From Tautonia rosea (GTDB taxonomy: Bacteria > Planctomycetota > Planctomycetia > Isosphaerales > Isosphaeraceae), in the NCBI RefSeq assembly GCF_012958305.1, contig NZ_JABBYO010000011.1, positions 124,001-188,000 of the forward strand: a DNA stretch of 64,000 nucleotides, in the 5' to 3' direction. Positions 23,824 to 33,234 of the stretch are shown piece after piece; within the stretch, counting starts at the first letter, position 1, and each line of letters starts with the position of its first letter. A model generated the notes under the pieces. That model did not search any database and was not told where the DNA came from. It worked only from the letters and a program-made list of their open reading frames with translations. The position numbers and the translations under genes are program-made.

Positions 23824-25353
23824 TCAGCCTTCCGGTGTGATCGGGAACTGGACCCCTTGAGCCAGGGGCAACGTCGAGCCGAAATTGACGGTGCAGGTCT
23901 GGCGGCGCATGTAGGCTTTCCACGAGTCGGAGCCGGCCTCGCGACCGCCCCCGGTGGCCTTCTCACCGCCGAAGGCCCCACCGATCTCGGCACCCGAAGT
24001 GCCGATGTTCACATTCGCGATTCCACAATCCGATCCCTGGGCTGAGAGGAACCGCTCGGACTCACGCAGATCGTCGGTGAAGATGGCCGACGAGAGCCCT
24101 TCAGCCACATCGTTGTGCAGGGCAATGGCCTCATCCAGATCTGTGTAAGTCATTCCATAAAGGATCGGGGCGAAGGTTTCCTGCTGGACGATCGGCATGG
24201 CTGCTTTGGCCCGAATGAGGGTCGGCTCGACAAAGAACCCGGGGCGATCGACGCGGCGGCCTCCGCAGACGACCTCGCCCCCCTGATCCTTCGCGGCTTC
24301 GACAGCGTCGAGCATCGCCTTCACGGCGGCCTCGCTGATCAGCGGTCCGACGAGCACCGCTTCGTCGTCGCAAGGGTTGCCGATCGGAAAACTTCGATAG
24401 GCTGAGGCCAGGCGATCGAAAAAGCCCTCGGCAATGGATTCGTGGATAATCAATCGTCTCAACGTCGTGCACCGCTGCCCGGCCGTGCCAACGGCGGCAA
24501 AGGCGACCGCTCGAAGAGCCAGGTCGAGGTTGGCTTTGGGGGTGACGATGATCGCGTTGTTGCCACCTAGTTCCAGCAGGCTCCGGCCCAGGCGACTTGC
24601 GATCCTCGGCGCGATCGCCTTGCCCATCGCCACGCTGCCGGTGGCCGAGACGAGGGGCAATCGCTCGTCGTCGGCCATCCGGGCGCCCAGTTCGGCTCCA
24701 CCAATGGCAAGCGCAAACACACCGTCATACTCGGTTTGGCCCATCACCTGATTGACGAGGTGTTGCACGGCAATGCTGGTTAGGGGGGCCTGCGGCGACG
24801 GCTTCCAGATCATGCTGTTGCCGCAAACGGCCGCGATCATCGCATTCCAGGCCCAGACGGCGACCGGAAAATTGAAGGCGGTAAGGATACCCACCGGCCC
24901 GAGGGGCAGCCATTGCTCGAACATCCGGTGGTCGGGACGTTCGGTGGCGATCGTCAATCCGTAAAGCTGCCGGGAAAGGCCGACGGCGAAATCGGCCATG
25001 TCGATCATCTCCTGAACCTCGCCCCGACCTTCGGATCGGATTTTGCCGACCTCAAGGCTGACAAGCAGGCCGAGATCCTCCTTGTGCTGGCGCAAGGCAT
25101 TGCCGATTTGGCGAACGATCTCGCCACGATGCGGAGGAGGCACGGTCCGCCAGCGATGGAACGCGTCAATCGCGCGATCGACAGCAGTATCGTAATCGGC
25201 GATCGAGGCGGAGACGACCGATGCGATCGGGTCGCCGGTGCTAGGGTTGATTGAGGTGATCGGCTCCCCTGCCGGCCGATCGATCCAGGTTCCGGCACAG
25301 GCACCGGAATGGCCGTCGCGAATGCCGAGCCGTCGCAAGAGGTCGTCGATCAT
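23824..25353 (-). CDS. amaB: ALDH7-type aldehyde dehydrogenase (L-aminoadipate-semialdehyde dehydrogenase)
   Basis: A 509-residue NAD-dependent aldehyde dehydrogenase of the ALDH7 (antiquitin/AmaB) family. The active-site cysteine is C295 in GTAGQRCTTLRR, the general base is E261 in LELGGNNA, and N161 (AFNFP) and K184 (WKPS) complete the site. The C-terminal signature 'TSGAEIGGAFGGEKATGGGREAGSDSWKAYMRRQTCT' is the ALDH7 hallmark. Characterised relatives oxidise alpha-aminoadipate semialdehyde (lysine catabolism); the exact substrate here is inferred. Length is normal for the family. GGAG lies 11 bases before the ATG. No lysine-degradation genes adjoin it: the next gene upstream is a Uma2 nuclease, and the 3' neighbour is convergent. 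Confidence 0.92.
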   Translation of the reverse strand: MIDDLLRRLGIRDGHSGACAGTWIDRPAGEPITSINPSTGDPIASVVSASIADYDTAVDRAIDAFHRWRTVPPPHRGEIVRQIGNALRQHKEDLGLLVSLEVGKIRSEGRGEVQEMIDMADFAVGLSRQLYGLTIATERPDHRMFEQWLPLGPVGILTAFNFPVAVWAWNAMIAAVCGNSMIWKPSPQAPLTSIAVQHLVNQVMGQTEYDGVFALAIGGAELGARMADDERLPLVSATGSVAMGKAIAPRIASRLGRSLLELGGNNAIIVTPKANLDLALRAVAFAAVGTAGQRCTTLRRLIIHESIAEGFFDRLASAYRSFPIGNPCDDEAVLVGPLISEAAVKAMLDAVEAAKDQGGEVVCGGRRVDRPGFFVEPTLIRAKAAMPIVQQETFAPILYGMTYTDLDEAIALHNDVAEGLSSAIFTDDLRESERFLSAQGSDCGIANVNIGTSGAEIGGAFGGEKATGGGREAGSDSWKAYMRRQTCTVNFGSTLPLAQGVQFPITPEG

Positions 25354-25420
25354 GGCAAGGTCGCTCCATTCGTGGTCGGATCATCCAGGGCGGGGGCAAG
25401 CAACCGACGACCTGCCGGGT

Positions 25421-26002
25421 TCACACGTTCGGATCACCGAACAGCTCAAGCAAGGTCAGGGAGAAGCCAGGGAGCAGGTCGCCGCCGTCGAGTGCGTCGC
25501 CAAGGGATCGAATCGTCACCGAGGTTGGCGATGTGAACACATAGACGCGGTTGACTCCCGGCACGACGAGCCAGACCTGACGACTGCCGGCCCGGAAGTA
25601 ATCCTCGACGGCGCGGAGGTCGTCAGCCGTCCTGTTGCTCGGGCTCACCACCTCGATGGCCAGATCCGGCACGACTTCCCAGGCCGCCGCTCGGGGAACG
25701 GGACGTGCCTCAGGCCAGCGATCAAAGGAGACGAAGGCCAGGTCCGGACGCCGATCGAGCCGTTGCTCAGCATCGATCCGGAACAGTAATTCGCTGACCA
25801 CTCGGCCCTGTTCGACCACCATTGGGTGTGTGACCAACCCCCGAAACAGGACCGAGGCAACCCACGCTTCAAACGCTCCCATCGGCGGCTTCTCCACACA
25901 CTGCTCATCAATCACCTCGTAAAGCCCTTCGGGCTCGTCTCGCAAGGAATTGTCCCCGGACGTCGAGGGGTTCTGGACCGTGGTTTCGGCGGCAGTCGCC
26001 AT
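25421..26002 (-). CDS. Uma2 family (DUF820) putative endonuclease
   Basis: A 193-residue protein with the PD-(D/E)XK-like layout of Uma2/DUF820 proteins: RRPDLAFVSFDRW, PDLAIEVVSPSNRTADDLR, YFRAGSRQVWLVVPGVNRVYVF. The first Asp and the Glu of the core are present; the Lys expected after the Glu is not obvious (the helix reads RAVEDYFRAG). The chosen ATG at 26002 has GGAG eight bases upstream. An in-frame start at 26089 would add 29 unlike residues. Uma2 proteins are expanded in planctomycetes and cyanobacteria with unknown role. It is divergent from another Uma2 gene at 26239 and on the same strand as the aldehyde dehydrogenase. Confidence 0.82.
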   Translation of the reverse strand: MATAAETTVQNPSTSGDNSLRDEPEGLYEVIDEQCVEKPPMGAFEAWVASVLFRGLVTHPMVVEQGRVVSELLFRIDAEQRLDRRPDLAFVSFDRWPEARPVPRAAAWEVVPDLAIEVVSPSNRTADDLRAVEDYFRAGSRQVWLVVPGVNRVYVFTSPTSVTIRSLGDALDGGDLLPGFSLTLLELFGDPNV

Positions 26003-26238
26003 GGTCGGGCTCCGGTGGGGATACGGGAAGACTGGGAACGGAAGAACGCCGGTCGAAGCCGAGGGAGCGATCGGGCAATTCGATGCCATTGTAACCGAAT
26101 CGGGTGCGCATCAAGGCGGGTGGTCCGACCGGTCCGGGTGCGATACACTCGAACGTGATGGGTCAACGGGTCGAGCGTTCGGACCGATCACCTCGGAACG
26201 CTCGACCCGCCTCGCGAGGCATCGAAGGACAGGCCGCC

Positions 26239-26823
26239 ATGCCGTCGACCGCTTCGGTCACCACCTCCGCCGAGCTGCCACTGCAGCCGATCACCGTGGC
26301 GATGTTCCGCGCGATGGTGCGATCGGGAACCATCGGCGAGAAGGAACCGGTTTATCTCTGGAAAGGGAGGCTCGCCCGGCGCATGGCCCCGAACCGCCCG
26401 CATTCGCTCACCCTCGATCGCTCGCGGCGAGCATTGGAATCGCTGATCCCACCCGCGTTTCACGTGCAGCAGCAACAGCTCGTGGCCATGTGCACTGAGC
26501 ACAGCACGCCCGAGCCCCACCTGGCGGTCCTGCGCGGTCGACCGGAGGATGTTCCCGACAACTTCCCGACAACGGCCGACCTGGTTCTGATGGTCGAGGT
26601 CGCCGATTCGTCGATTGCGCTGCACCGGGATCAGGCCGATGACTTCGCCCGGAAAGAAGTTCCCACGTACTGGATCGGCGACCTGAAGACTCGGCGGATC
26701 GAAGCATACGACACTCCGAACCAGGGAACGTATCAACGGACCTCGGTCGTTTCCGAATCGGAGGACATCCCCATTGAAGTTAACGGTCAGGAGGTCGGCC
26801 GCCTCCGCGTGTTCGACCTCTGA
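26239..26823 (+). CDS. Uma2 family (DUF820) protein with altered active site
   Basis: A 194-residue Uma2-like protein. The family core is visible: a start in IGEKEPVYLWKGRLARRM, PEPHLAVLRGRPED, TADLVLMVEVADSS, DDFARKEVPTYWIGDLKTRRIEAYDTP. The Asp that usually begins the core (P-D-xx-V) is a His (PHLAVL), while the Glu (VEVADSS) and the downstream acidic and basic positions are retained. Nuclease activity is therefore doubtful. The ATG at 26239 is the best-placed start; alternatives at 26104 and 26158 would extend into unlike sequence. It is divergent from the other Uma2 gene, 237 bp away, and 73 bp ahead of the large PVC-type gene. Confidence 0.78.
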   Translation: MPSTASVTTSAELPLQPITVAMFRAMVRSGTIGEKEPVYLWKGRLARRMAPNRPHSLTLDRSRRALESLIPPAFHVQQQQLVAMCTEHSTPEPHLAVLRGRPEDVPDNFPTTADLVLMVEVADSSIALHRDQADDFARKEVPTYWIGDLKTRRIEAYDTPNQGTYQRTSVVSESEDIPIEVNGQEVGRLRVFDL

Positions 26824-26896
26824 CCTCCGTAATGATCGCTCACCCAACCGAAACCCACCGCCCGACGGACCACCATCGAACCGGAGCCGGAGATTG

Positions 26897-29800
26897 ATGC
26901 GACTGCTCGCGACCGCCGCGGCCCTTGTCCTGGGGGTGCTGATCGCACCGGGGGCCGGAATGGCCCAGGACCTCGTCGCCGAGACCGACCCAAAGACGCC
27001 CGAGGAGGAGCGGAAGGCGCTCCGATTGCCTCCCGGCTTCGAGATTCAGCTCGTCGCCTCGGAACCTGATATCTACAAACCCATGAACCTTGCCTTCGAC
27101 GAGCAGGGGCGGCTCTGGGTTACATCGTCGATTGAGTATCCGTTCCCTCCCGAGGACGGAACTCCAGGACGCGACCGCGTGACGATCCTCAGCAATTTCG
27201 GCCCTGATGGCCGGGCACGGTCGGTCACGCAGTTTGCCGAGGACCTGACGATCCCGATTGGCCTCTTGCCGCTCTCGTCGAAGGAGGCCTTGGTTCATAG
27301 CATCCCGCACATCCTCCGCCTGACCGACACCGACGGCGACGGCAAGGCCGATGATCGTGAAGTCGTCTTGCGCGAGTATGGGTTTCAGGATACGCACGGC
27401 ATGACCAACGCGTTTACCCTCGGGTTCGACGGCTGGATCTATGCCTGTCATGGCTTCTCGAACACCTCGACCGTTGAGGCGAAGGACGGCGAGGCAATTA
27501 CGATGCAGTCGGGCAACACCTATCGGTTCCGCCCTGATGGCTCGGCGATTGAGCAGTGGACCTGGGGCCAGGTCAACCCGTTCGGTCTAACGCTTGACTC
27601 GCTGGGGAACCTCTGGTCGTGCGACTGCCACACCTTGCCGATCTACCACCTCTTGCGAGGGGCCTACTACCCGAGCTTCGGCAAGCCGCACGATGGCCTC
27701 GGATTCGGCCCGGCGGTGATGCAACACTTGCACGGATCGACAGGAATTGCAGGGATCACGTACTACGAAGCCGATCATTTCCCCGAGGAGTGGCGCGGAA
27801 CGATCTTCGTCGGCAACCCGGTGACAGCTCGCGTCAACCACGACCGCATCTCCTGGGCCGGATCGAGCCCGACAGCGATCGAGCAGCCCGACTTCATCAT
27901 CAGTGATGACCCGTGGTTCCGGCCGGTCGACATCAAACTCGGCCCGGACGGGGCACTTTACATTGCCGATTTCTACAACCGTATTATCGGCCATTATGAA
28001 GTTCCGTTGACTCATCCTGGCCGCGATCGAGACCGTGGTCGGATCTGGCGCATCATCTACGTCGGCGAGGATGGATCGAATCCTCCGCCGACCATGCCCC
28101 GAGCCGACTGGGGAGCGGCAAGCGTGGCCGACCTGATCAATGACCTGGCCCACCCGAATCTGAAGGTCCGATTACGGGCAACGGATGAACTGGCCAATCG
28201 GGCTGACGGGGAGGCGATCGTTCCAGCCTTGCTCACGGCCTCAGCCGATGATGGGTCGGCTGAACGGCGGGTGCATGCCCTCTGGGCACTCGATCGTCGC
28301 GGGGCGCTGCCAGAGGATCGGCTCGCGGCAGCCCTGGCCGATGAAGACCGTGCCGTCCGCACGCACGCCGTCAAGATCCTGGCTGAGCGATCGGCGTGGG
28401 ACGAGGACCAGCGTGCCGCGGTGGATGACCTTCTGGCTGATTCCGATCCGTTCGTCCGCCGCGCCGCCGCCGATGCCATGGGACGGCATCCGGACCCGTC
28501 GCAGATCGCCTCACTGCTCGACGCCTGGAGCGCGGCCGATCCGGCCGATACGCATCTGGTTCACGTGGTGCGGATGGCCTTGCGCGATCAGCTTCGATCG
28601 GCGAATGCCTGGGCCAGCCTCCCCGATCCGTTGACGGAGGCCGATGAGTCGAAGCTGGCCGAGGTGGCGCTCGGAGTGCCAACCGTCGAAGCCGCATCGT
28701 TCCTGCTCGGTCACCTGCGAGCGAACCCGAAAGCGGTGGGTGATGTGTCGCGCTTCGTTGAGCACGTCGCCCGATACGGCGGGGAATCGTCGCAGTCGGA
28801 TGCAAGGGAGTATGCCCGGTCGGCCTCGGACGGGGACTTGCGACAAAGTCTCGCACTGTTACGAGCGGTTCATCGAGGCGTGCAGGCACGTGGAAACCGG
28901 CTCGACGAGTTGTCGCGATCCTGGGCGGAGGAGGTGGCCGGCGCTTTGCTCGCATCAACCGAGGACCGTGACCGGATCGACGGGATCGAGGTGACGGGCA
29001 CGCTGCGACTCGGTGCGAAGGCCGAGACGCTTGAATCGATCCTGATCGATCGGAACACCACGGAACCCCTGCGGCTGGCCGCGATCGATGCAAGGACGTC
29101 GATTGATCCGGTCGGAGCGGTCGGACCACTGTCCAGACTGCTTGGATCAGCAGATGAAACTCCTTCGATCCGCGATCGGGCGGCTGAGGCCCTTGGACGG
29201 ACCGGACGGCCCGAGTCGGACGGCGTCTTGCTAGAGGTGCTGGCGATCGCACCGAGCCGTCTGCAACGAACGATCGCCGTGACCCTGTCGGCCACCCGGA
29301 ACGGCGCCGAGGCGTTGTTGAAGTGCGTCGAGGAAGGTCGGGCCCCTGCCGAACTGCTCCGGGAGCCTGGGGTCCAAATCCGGATGACCAACGCGGGAGT
29401 TGAGGCGATGGCCTCGCGGATTGAGACCCTGACCGCTGGCCTGCCGCCAGCCGACGAGGGGCTCAGGCAGTTCATCGATGAACGATTCGCGCGGTTTGCA
29501 TCCCTGGAATCGAAGCCCGATGCCGAAGCCGGCCGCGCGGTCTTTACCGAGTACTGCGCGGGGTGCCACAAGATCGGCAGTGAAGGAGCCGAAGTCGGGC
29601 CGCAGCTCGATGGCGTGGGTATCCGAGGTCCGCTCCGTGTGTTGGAGGACATCCTCAACCCGAACTTGAATGTGGATCAGGCGTTCCGCGCCACGACGCT
29701 TGGCCTGAGCGACGGCCGCATCTTGACCGGTCTGTTGCTGGCCGAAGAAGGGGACGTGCTGGTCCTGGCCGATGCAGAGGGGAAGTCCCAGCGCATTGCA

Positions 29801-29932
29801 GTTGATGAGGTCGAGGAGCGGACAACCTCGTCACTCTCTCCCATGCCCGCGAACTTCGCCGAGCGAATTCCGGAAGAGGAGTTCCACGAGCTCATCGCCT
29901 ATTTGCTCTCGCAGCAGACCAAGGAGGACTGA
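26897..29932 (+). CDS. PVC-type secreted haem-binding CxxCH protein with beta-propeller and HEAT repeats
   Basis: A 1011-residue exported protein. A signal peptide covers 1-25 (LLATAAALVLGVLIAPGAGMAQ). Residues about 40-390 form the 'membrane-bound dehydrogenase' beta-propeller of Planctomycetes/Verrucomicrobia (FEIQLVASEPDIYKPMNLAFDEQGRLWV, DGWIYACHG, GTIFVGNPVTARVNHDR, KLGPDGALYIADFYNRIIGHYEV). About 400-850 are HEAT-like repeats. The C-terminal cytochrome c domain has CAGCH at 887-891 and a downstream GPQLDGVG motif. Relatives are thought to oxidise sugars or alcohols using the bound haem, but the activity is unproven. The ATG at 26897 is chosen for the signal peptide. A strong hairpin follows the stop. 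Confidence 0.9.
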   Translation: MRLLATAAALVLGVLIAPGAGMAQDLVAETDPKTPEEERKALRLPPGFEIQLVASEPDIYKPMNLAFDEQGRLWVTSSIEYPFPPEDGTPGRDRVTILSNFGPDGRARSVTQFAEDLTIPIGLLPLSSKEALVHSIPHILRLTDTDGDGKADDREVVLREYGFQDTHGMTNAFTLGFDGWIYACHGFSNTSTVEAKDGEAITMQSGNTYRFRPDGSAIEQWTWGQVNPFGLTLDSLGNLWSCDCHTLPIYHLLRGAYYPSFGKPHDGLGFGPAVMQHLHGSTGIAGITYYEADHFPEEWRGTIFVGNPVTARVNHDRISWAGSSPTAIEQPDFIISDDPWFRPVDIKLGPDGALYIADFYNRIIGHYEVPLTHPGRDRDRGRIWRIIYVGEDGSNPPPTMPRADWGAASVADLINDLAHPNLKVRLRATDELANRADGEAIVPALLTASADDGSAERRVHALWALDRRGALPEDRLAAALADEDRAVRTHAVKILAERSAWDEDQRAAVDDLLADSDPFVRRAAADAMGRHPDPSQIASLLDAWSAADPADTHLVHVVRMALRDQLRSANAWASLPDPLTEADESKLAEVALGVPTVEAASFLLGHLRANPKAVGDVSRFVEHVARYGGESSQSDAREYARSASDGDLRQSLALLRAVHRGVQARGNRLDELSRSWAEEVAGALLASTEDRDRIDGIEVTGTLRLGAKAETLESILIDRNTTEPLRLAAIDARTSIDPVGAVGPLSRLLGSADETPSIRDRAAEALGRTGRPESDGVLLEVLAIAPSRLQRTIAVTLSATRNGAEALLKCVEEGRAPAELLREPGVQIRMTNAGVEAMASRIETLTAGLPPADEGLRQFIDERFARFASLESKPDAEAGRAVFTEYCAGCHKIGSEGAEVGPQLDGVGIRGPLRVLEDILNPNLNVDQAFRATTLGLSDGRILTGLLLAEEGDVLVLADAEGKSQRIAVDEVEERTTSSLSPMPANFAERIPEEEFHELIAYLLSQQTKED

Positions 29933-29946
29933 AATCGGACGAGCCA

Positions 29947-29974
29947 CCCCCGCCCCGGGCGATTGGGGCGGGGG
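29947..29974 (+). terminator. Hairpin after the PVC-type gene
   Basis: A perfect 10-bp stem, CCCCCGCCCC / GGGGCGGGGG, with an 8-base loop, 14 bp after the stop codon. It has no T-run after it, so it may act as a Rho-independent terminator only weakly, or as a 3' stability element. Confidence 0.55.
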
Positions 29975-30060
29975 CAGACATGGAGAGAGAGAACAGCGAT
30001 CATGAGCCACGGATGAAACAGAGATGAAACACTGATTAATCGGAGAATAGGAGAAGATCC

Positions 30061-31464
30061 ATGCGGTTGGCCCGACGACTGGTGACGGGAGCGGTGCTGG
30101 TGCTGGCGGTGATGGTGGCGGACGGAATCGGGCAGGATGAGCCGGGAGCGTTCCCCAAGGCGGACGGATACCGGGGCATCTGGTACTCCAACCAGCCGTC
30201 GAATGATGAATACAAGTACAAATACAGTGGAGGATTCGCCACGTATCCACAACAACACATTCCGATTGCGATTTATGCCGAGGAAGTCAAGACGACCTTC
30301 TTCGTCTTTGGCGGCCGCCCAGCCGATGAGAACCGCCTCTTCATCATGGTCGGCGCGTATGATCACGCAAGTGAAACGGTCCCGCGGCCGACGATCCTGC
30401 TCGACAAGAACACAACCGATGCACACGACAACCCGGTGCTGAGCCTCGACGACGAGGGGCATCTCTGGGTCTTCTCGAACGCCCACGGCACGGGAAGGCC
30501 GGCGTTCGTGCATCGAAGCGTCAAACCGTATGACATCGACGCATTCGAACTCGTCAGCGAGACGAATTTCTCGTACGGCCAACCCTGGTTTCTCGGCAAG
30601 GGGGAGGGGTTCCTCTTTCTGCACACGCGGTATCAAGAGGGCCGACGCATCCTGCACTGGATGACTAGCCCCAACGGCCGGGAGTGGTCGGAACCCCAAC
30701 CGCTTGCGAGCATGGCCAAGGGGCACTACCAGGTGAGCTGGAGGCACGGCAAGACCGTCGGCACCGCCTTCAACTATCACCCCGAGCCCGTGGGCCTGAA
30801 CGCCCGGACGAACCTCTATTACGTGCAGACCGACGACGCCGGTACGACGTGGACCACCGTAGACGGATCGCCCGTCGAGACGCCGATGACCGACCGCGAT
30901 CATTCTGCATTGGTACATGATTACGAATCGGAGAATCTACTCGTCTATTTGAAAGATCTGCAATTCGATGCCGAGGGCCGCCCGATTCTCCTCTACCTGA
31001 CGACACTCGGATACGAGTCCGGCCCCGACAACGGCCCGAGAATCTGGCAAACGGCTCGATGGACCGGCTCGAACTGGGAGATCCGGCCCGTCACGACCTC
31101 GGATCACAACTACGATTTCGGCTCCCTTTACGTTGAAGCTGACGGAACCTGGCGGCTCATCGCCCCGACCGACCCCGGCCCGCAGCCCTTCGGCACGGGA
31201 GGAGAGATCGTCATGTGGACGAGTACGGATCAGGGAGCGACCTGGAATCGGATCAAGATCCTCACGAGCGGCAGCGCGTTCAATCACACGTATGTGCGGC
31301 GTCCGGTGAATGCTCATCCGGAGTACTATGGCCTCTGGGCCGACGGCAGCGCCTGGGAACCGTCCCCCTCGTCGCTCTACTTCACCGACCGGGACGGCTC
31401 GCGCGTCTGGCGATTGCCGACGGTGATCGAGGGGGACCGAGCCCGACCCGAGGTGGTGCGCTAA
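30061..31464 (+). CDS. BNR-4 repeat exoprotein
   Basis: A 467-residue exported protein with AGGAG seven bases upstream of its ATG and a signal peptide at 1-22 (RRLVTGAVLVLAVMVADGIG). The ectodomain matches the BNR-4 type (putative sugar-binding or glycan-processing propellers): YRGIWYSNQPSNDEYKYKYSGG, HDNPVLSLDDEGHLWVFSNAHG, LFLHTRYQEGRRILHWMTS, and repeated Asp-box-like strands (TSTDQGATWNRIKIL, TDDAGTTWTTVDG). Asp boxes are a sialidase-type fold feature but no sialidase catalytic triad is evident. Likely acts on polysaccharides at or outside the surface. It follows the PVC-type gene on the same strand, and a terminator hairpin follows it. Confidence 0.85.
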   Translation: MRLARRLVTGAVLVLAVMVADGIGQDEPGAFPKADGYRGIWYSNQPSNDEYKYKYSGGFATYPQQHIPIAIYAEEVKTTFFVFGGRPADENRLFIMVGAYDHASETVPRPTILLDKNTTDAHDNPVLSLDDEGHLWVFSNAHGTGRPAFVHRSVKPYDIDAFELVSETNFSYGQPWFLGKGEGFLFLHTRYQEGRRILHWMTSPNGREWSEPQPLASMAKGHYQVSWRHGKTVGTAFNYHPEPVGLNARTNLYYVQTDDAGTTWTTVDGSPVETPMTDRDHSALVHDYESENLLVYLKDLQFDAEGRPILLYLTTLGYESGPDNGPRIWQTARWTGSNWEIRPVTTSDHNYDFGSLYVEADGTWRLIAPTDPGPQPFGTGGEIVMWTSTDQGATWNRIKILTSGSAFNHTYVRRPVNAHPEYYGLWADGSAWEPSPSSLYFTDRDGSRVWRLPTVIEGDRARPEVVR

Positions 31465-31483
31465 GTCGTCACCTGGCCAGACT

Positions 31484-31509
31484 TCAGGGGCCGGCGGGTC
31501 GGCCCCTGA
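31484..31509. terminator. Bidirectional hairpin terminator
   Basis: A perfect 10-bp stem, TCAGGGGCCG / CGGCCCCTGA, with the 6-base loop GCGGGT. It sits in the 53-bp gap between the convergent BNR-4 gene and the ABM monooxygenase gene. No T-run is present. Confidence 0.65.
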
Positions 31510-31517
31510 CGAGCGAT

Positions 31518-31808
31518 TCACACCTCAAGCGGTTCGTACAGCTCAGGGGTGCGGCTCTCAAGCAAAGGAATCAGGCCGTTTGTGACGTACTGGGCGAAGT
31601 GCAGGGCGGCGCGGTGGGCGTCAAGGGCGGCCTGGTCGTCGTACTGTTCGTAGAGGAAGAAGCGGCGGGGGTCGGTGGTGGAGCGGTGGACGAGGTACAT
31701 CCGGCAACCGGGTTCGGCCCGGGTGGCGGGAATCAGGTCGCGGAAGTAGGCGATGGCGTCTTGCTCGCGGCCTTCCTTGACAACGTAGGTGACGGCGACA
31801 CAGATCAT
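31518..31808 (-). CDS. ABM domain (antibiotic biosynthesis monooxygenase-like) protein
   Basis: A 96-residue protein of the ABM/YgiN family with a ferredoxin-like dimeric alpha-beta barrel. Signature strands: MICVAVTYVVKEGREQDAIAYFRDL, GCRMYLVHRST, RRFFLYEQYDDQAALDAHRA, plus a His at HFAQYV. Family members act on small quinones or peroxides, or as heme-related monooxygenases; the activity here is unknown. The ORF is open upstream to 32030 into ilvC, but that extension is antisense-like noise; the ATG at 31808 has GGGAG about ten bases upstream. It is on the same strand as ilvC and starts about 90 bp after the ilvC stop, so the two may be co-transcribed. Confidence 0.85.
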   Translation of the reverse strand: MICVAVTYVVKEGREQDAIAYFRDLIPATRAEPGCRMYLVHRSTTDPRRFFLYEQYDDQAALDAHRAALHFAQYVTNGLIPLLESRTPELYEPLEV

Positions 31809-31897
31809 CGGCACGCGCTCCCCGAGAGTGAAGGCACCGCGACTCCGCCCTCCCTGGCTTCGATCGGGAGGGCGGCCTGAGCGGGTCAACTCGACGC

Positions 31898-32902
31898 TCA
31901 AACGGACTTCGAGTCGATCCAGGTCATGAGGCTGCGGAGGCGCTTGCCGACCTCTTCGACCGGGTGCTCGCGTTCGACGCGGCGGGTGGCCTTGAAACCG
32001 GGCTGGCCGGCGCGGTTCTCCAGGATCCACTCGCGGGCGAACTGGCCGGTCTGGATCTCGTGGAGGATCTTCTTCATCTCTTTACGAGTCTCCTCGGTGA
32101 TGATCCGGGGGCCTCGGGTGTAGTCGCCGTACTCGGCGGTGTTGGAGATGCTGTAGCGCATGTAGTTGAGGCCGCCCTGGTACATCAGGTCGACGATGAG
32201 CTTCAGCTCATGGAGGCACTCGAAGTAGGCGCTCTCGGGCTGGTAGCCAGCCTCGACGAGGGTTTCGAAGCCCATCTTCACCAGGGCGGAGACGCCGCCG
32301 CAGAGCACAACCTGCTCGCCGAACAGGTCGGTCTCGGTTTCCTCGGCGAAGGTGGTTTCGAGGACGCCGCCGCGAGTGCCGCCGATCCCCTTGGCGTAGG
32401 CCAGGGCCAGGGCCTTGCCTGCTTCGGAGCAGCCGTCGCCGGTGGCGATCAGACAGGGAACGCCGCCCCCTTTTTCGAACTCACTGCGGACGAGGTGGCC
32501 GGGGCCTTTCGGGGCGACCAGGGCGCTATCGACTCCCGAAGGGGGCTCGACCTGGCCGAAGTGGATGTTGAACCCGTGCGAGCAGAGAAGCAAGTTGCCC
32601 GCCTTGAGGTTCCCCTTGATGTCACGGTTGTAGACGTCGGCCTGGACCTCGTCGGGCAGGAGGAGATTGACGAGGTCGCCGGCCTCGGCGGCCTCGGCGG
32701 CCGAGACGGGCGAGAAGCCATGCGAGACGGCCAGTTCGTAGTTCTTCGAGCCCGGCCGCTGCCCGACGACGACGGTGCAGCCCGAGTCTCTCAGGTTCTG
32801 GGCGTGGGCGTGTCCCTGACTGCCGTAGCCGATAATGCTGATCGTCTTGCCTTTGAGCAGGCCAAGGTCGGCGTCCTGGTCGTAATACATCGTCGCCGGC
32901 AT
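31898..32902 (-). CDS. ilvC: Ketol-acid reductoisomerase, class I
   Basis: A 334-residue class I KARI, the second step of valine, leucine and isoleucine synthesis: it isomerises acetolactate or acetohydroxybutyrate and reduces it with NADPH and Mg2+. The Rossmann motif [17 protein letters not shown] is at about 25-41, with the R...S pair that selects NADPH in [10 protein letters not shown]. Metal-site segments are [14 protein letters not shown] and [11 protein letters not shown], and the C-terminal knotted domain includes [17 protein letters not shown]. Length and motifs are normal. The ATG at 32902 has GAAGGA eight bases upstream; the longer ORF to 33082 is not conserved. The acetolactate synthase small subunit is 10 kb away, and no large subunit is in the window. 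Confidence 0.96.
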   Translation of the reverse strand: MPATMYYDQDADLGLLKGKTISIIGYGSQGHAHAQNLRDSGCTVVVGQRPGSKNYELAVSHGFSPVSAAEAAEAGDLVNLLLPDEVQADVYNRDIKGNLKAGNLLLCSHGFNIHFGQVEPPSGVDSALVAPKGPGHLVRSEFEKGGGVPCLIATGDGCSEAGKALALAYAKGIGGTRGGVLETTFAEETETDLFGEQVVLCGGVSALVKMGFETLVEAGYQPESAYFECLHELKLIVDLMYQGGLNYMRYSISNTAEYGDYTRGPRIITEETRKEMKKILHEIQTGQFAREWILENRAGQPGFKATRRVEREHPVEEVGKRLRSLMTWIDSKSV

Positions 32903-33234
32903 GGGCGGGTGTCCTTCTCTCTCAGTCGGAGTCTGGCAGCAAGGTGCACGAAACGGTGGGATGCGGTCGCGATGGTGTTCATCTATGTTCGTCGCGCGCG
33001 GTCGAAGACCCGCCCGCGCAGCCGCGCGACCTTTGGGAGGATGTCTTACCATAACAACGGGTCGGATCGCCAGATGGGTCATCCGCCCGGAGGCCGATCG
33101 ACCAATGGCCCGGTCTCTGCGCGGAGCAAGTCGATGGTGAAGGTCGATCGGCTCTTCGCTCGCGTCCGACCGACTCGAACCGATAGAATCAAGGTCATCG
33201 GGCCGTGCGTTGGCCTTTGCAGGAGAATCGGATC
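32903..33234. other. Intergenic region between divergent genes
   Basis: A 332-bp spacer between ilvC and the divergent DUF4058-like pseudogene. I see no credible gene or hairpin. The AGGAG for the pseudogene lies at 33221-33225. A T-box or leader peptide for ilvC was looked for and not found. Confidence 0.5.

Noticed and set aside
32903-33234. T-box, leader peptide or other control element upstream of ilvC
   Set aside because: No leader ORF rich in Leu/Ile/Val, no T-box motif and no terminator/antiterminator pair seen.
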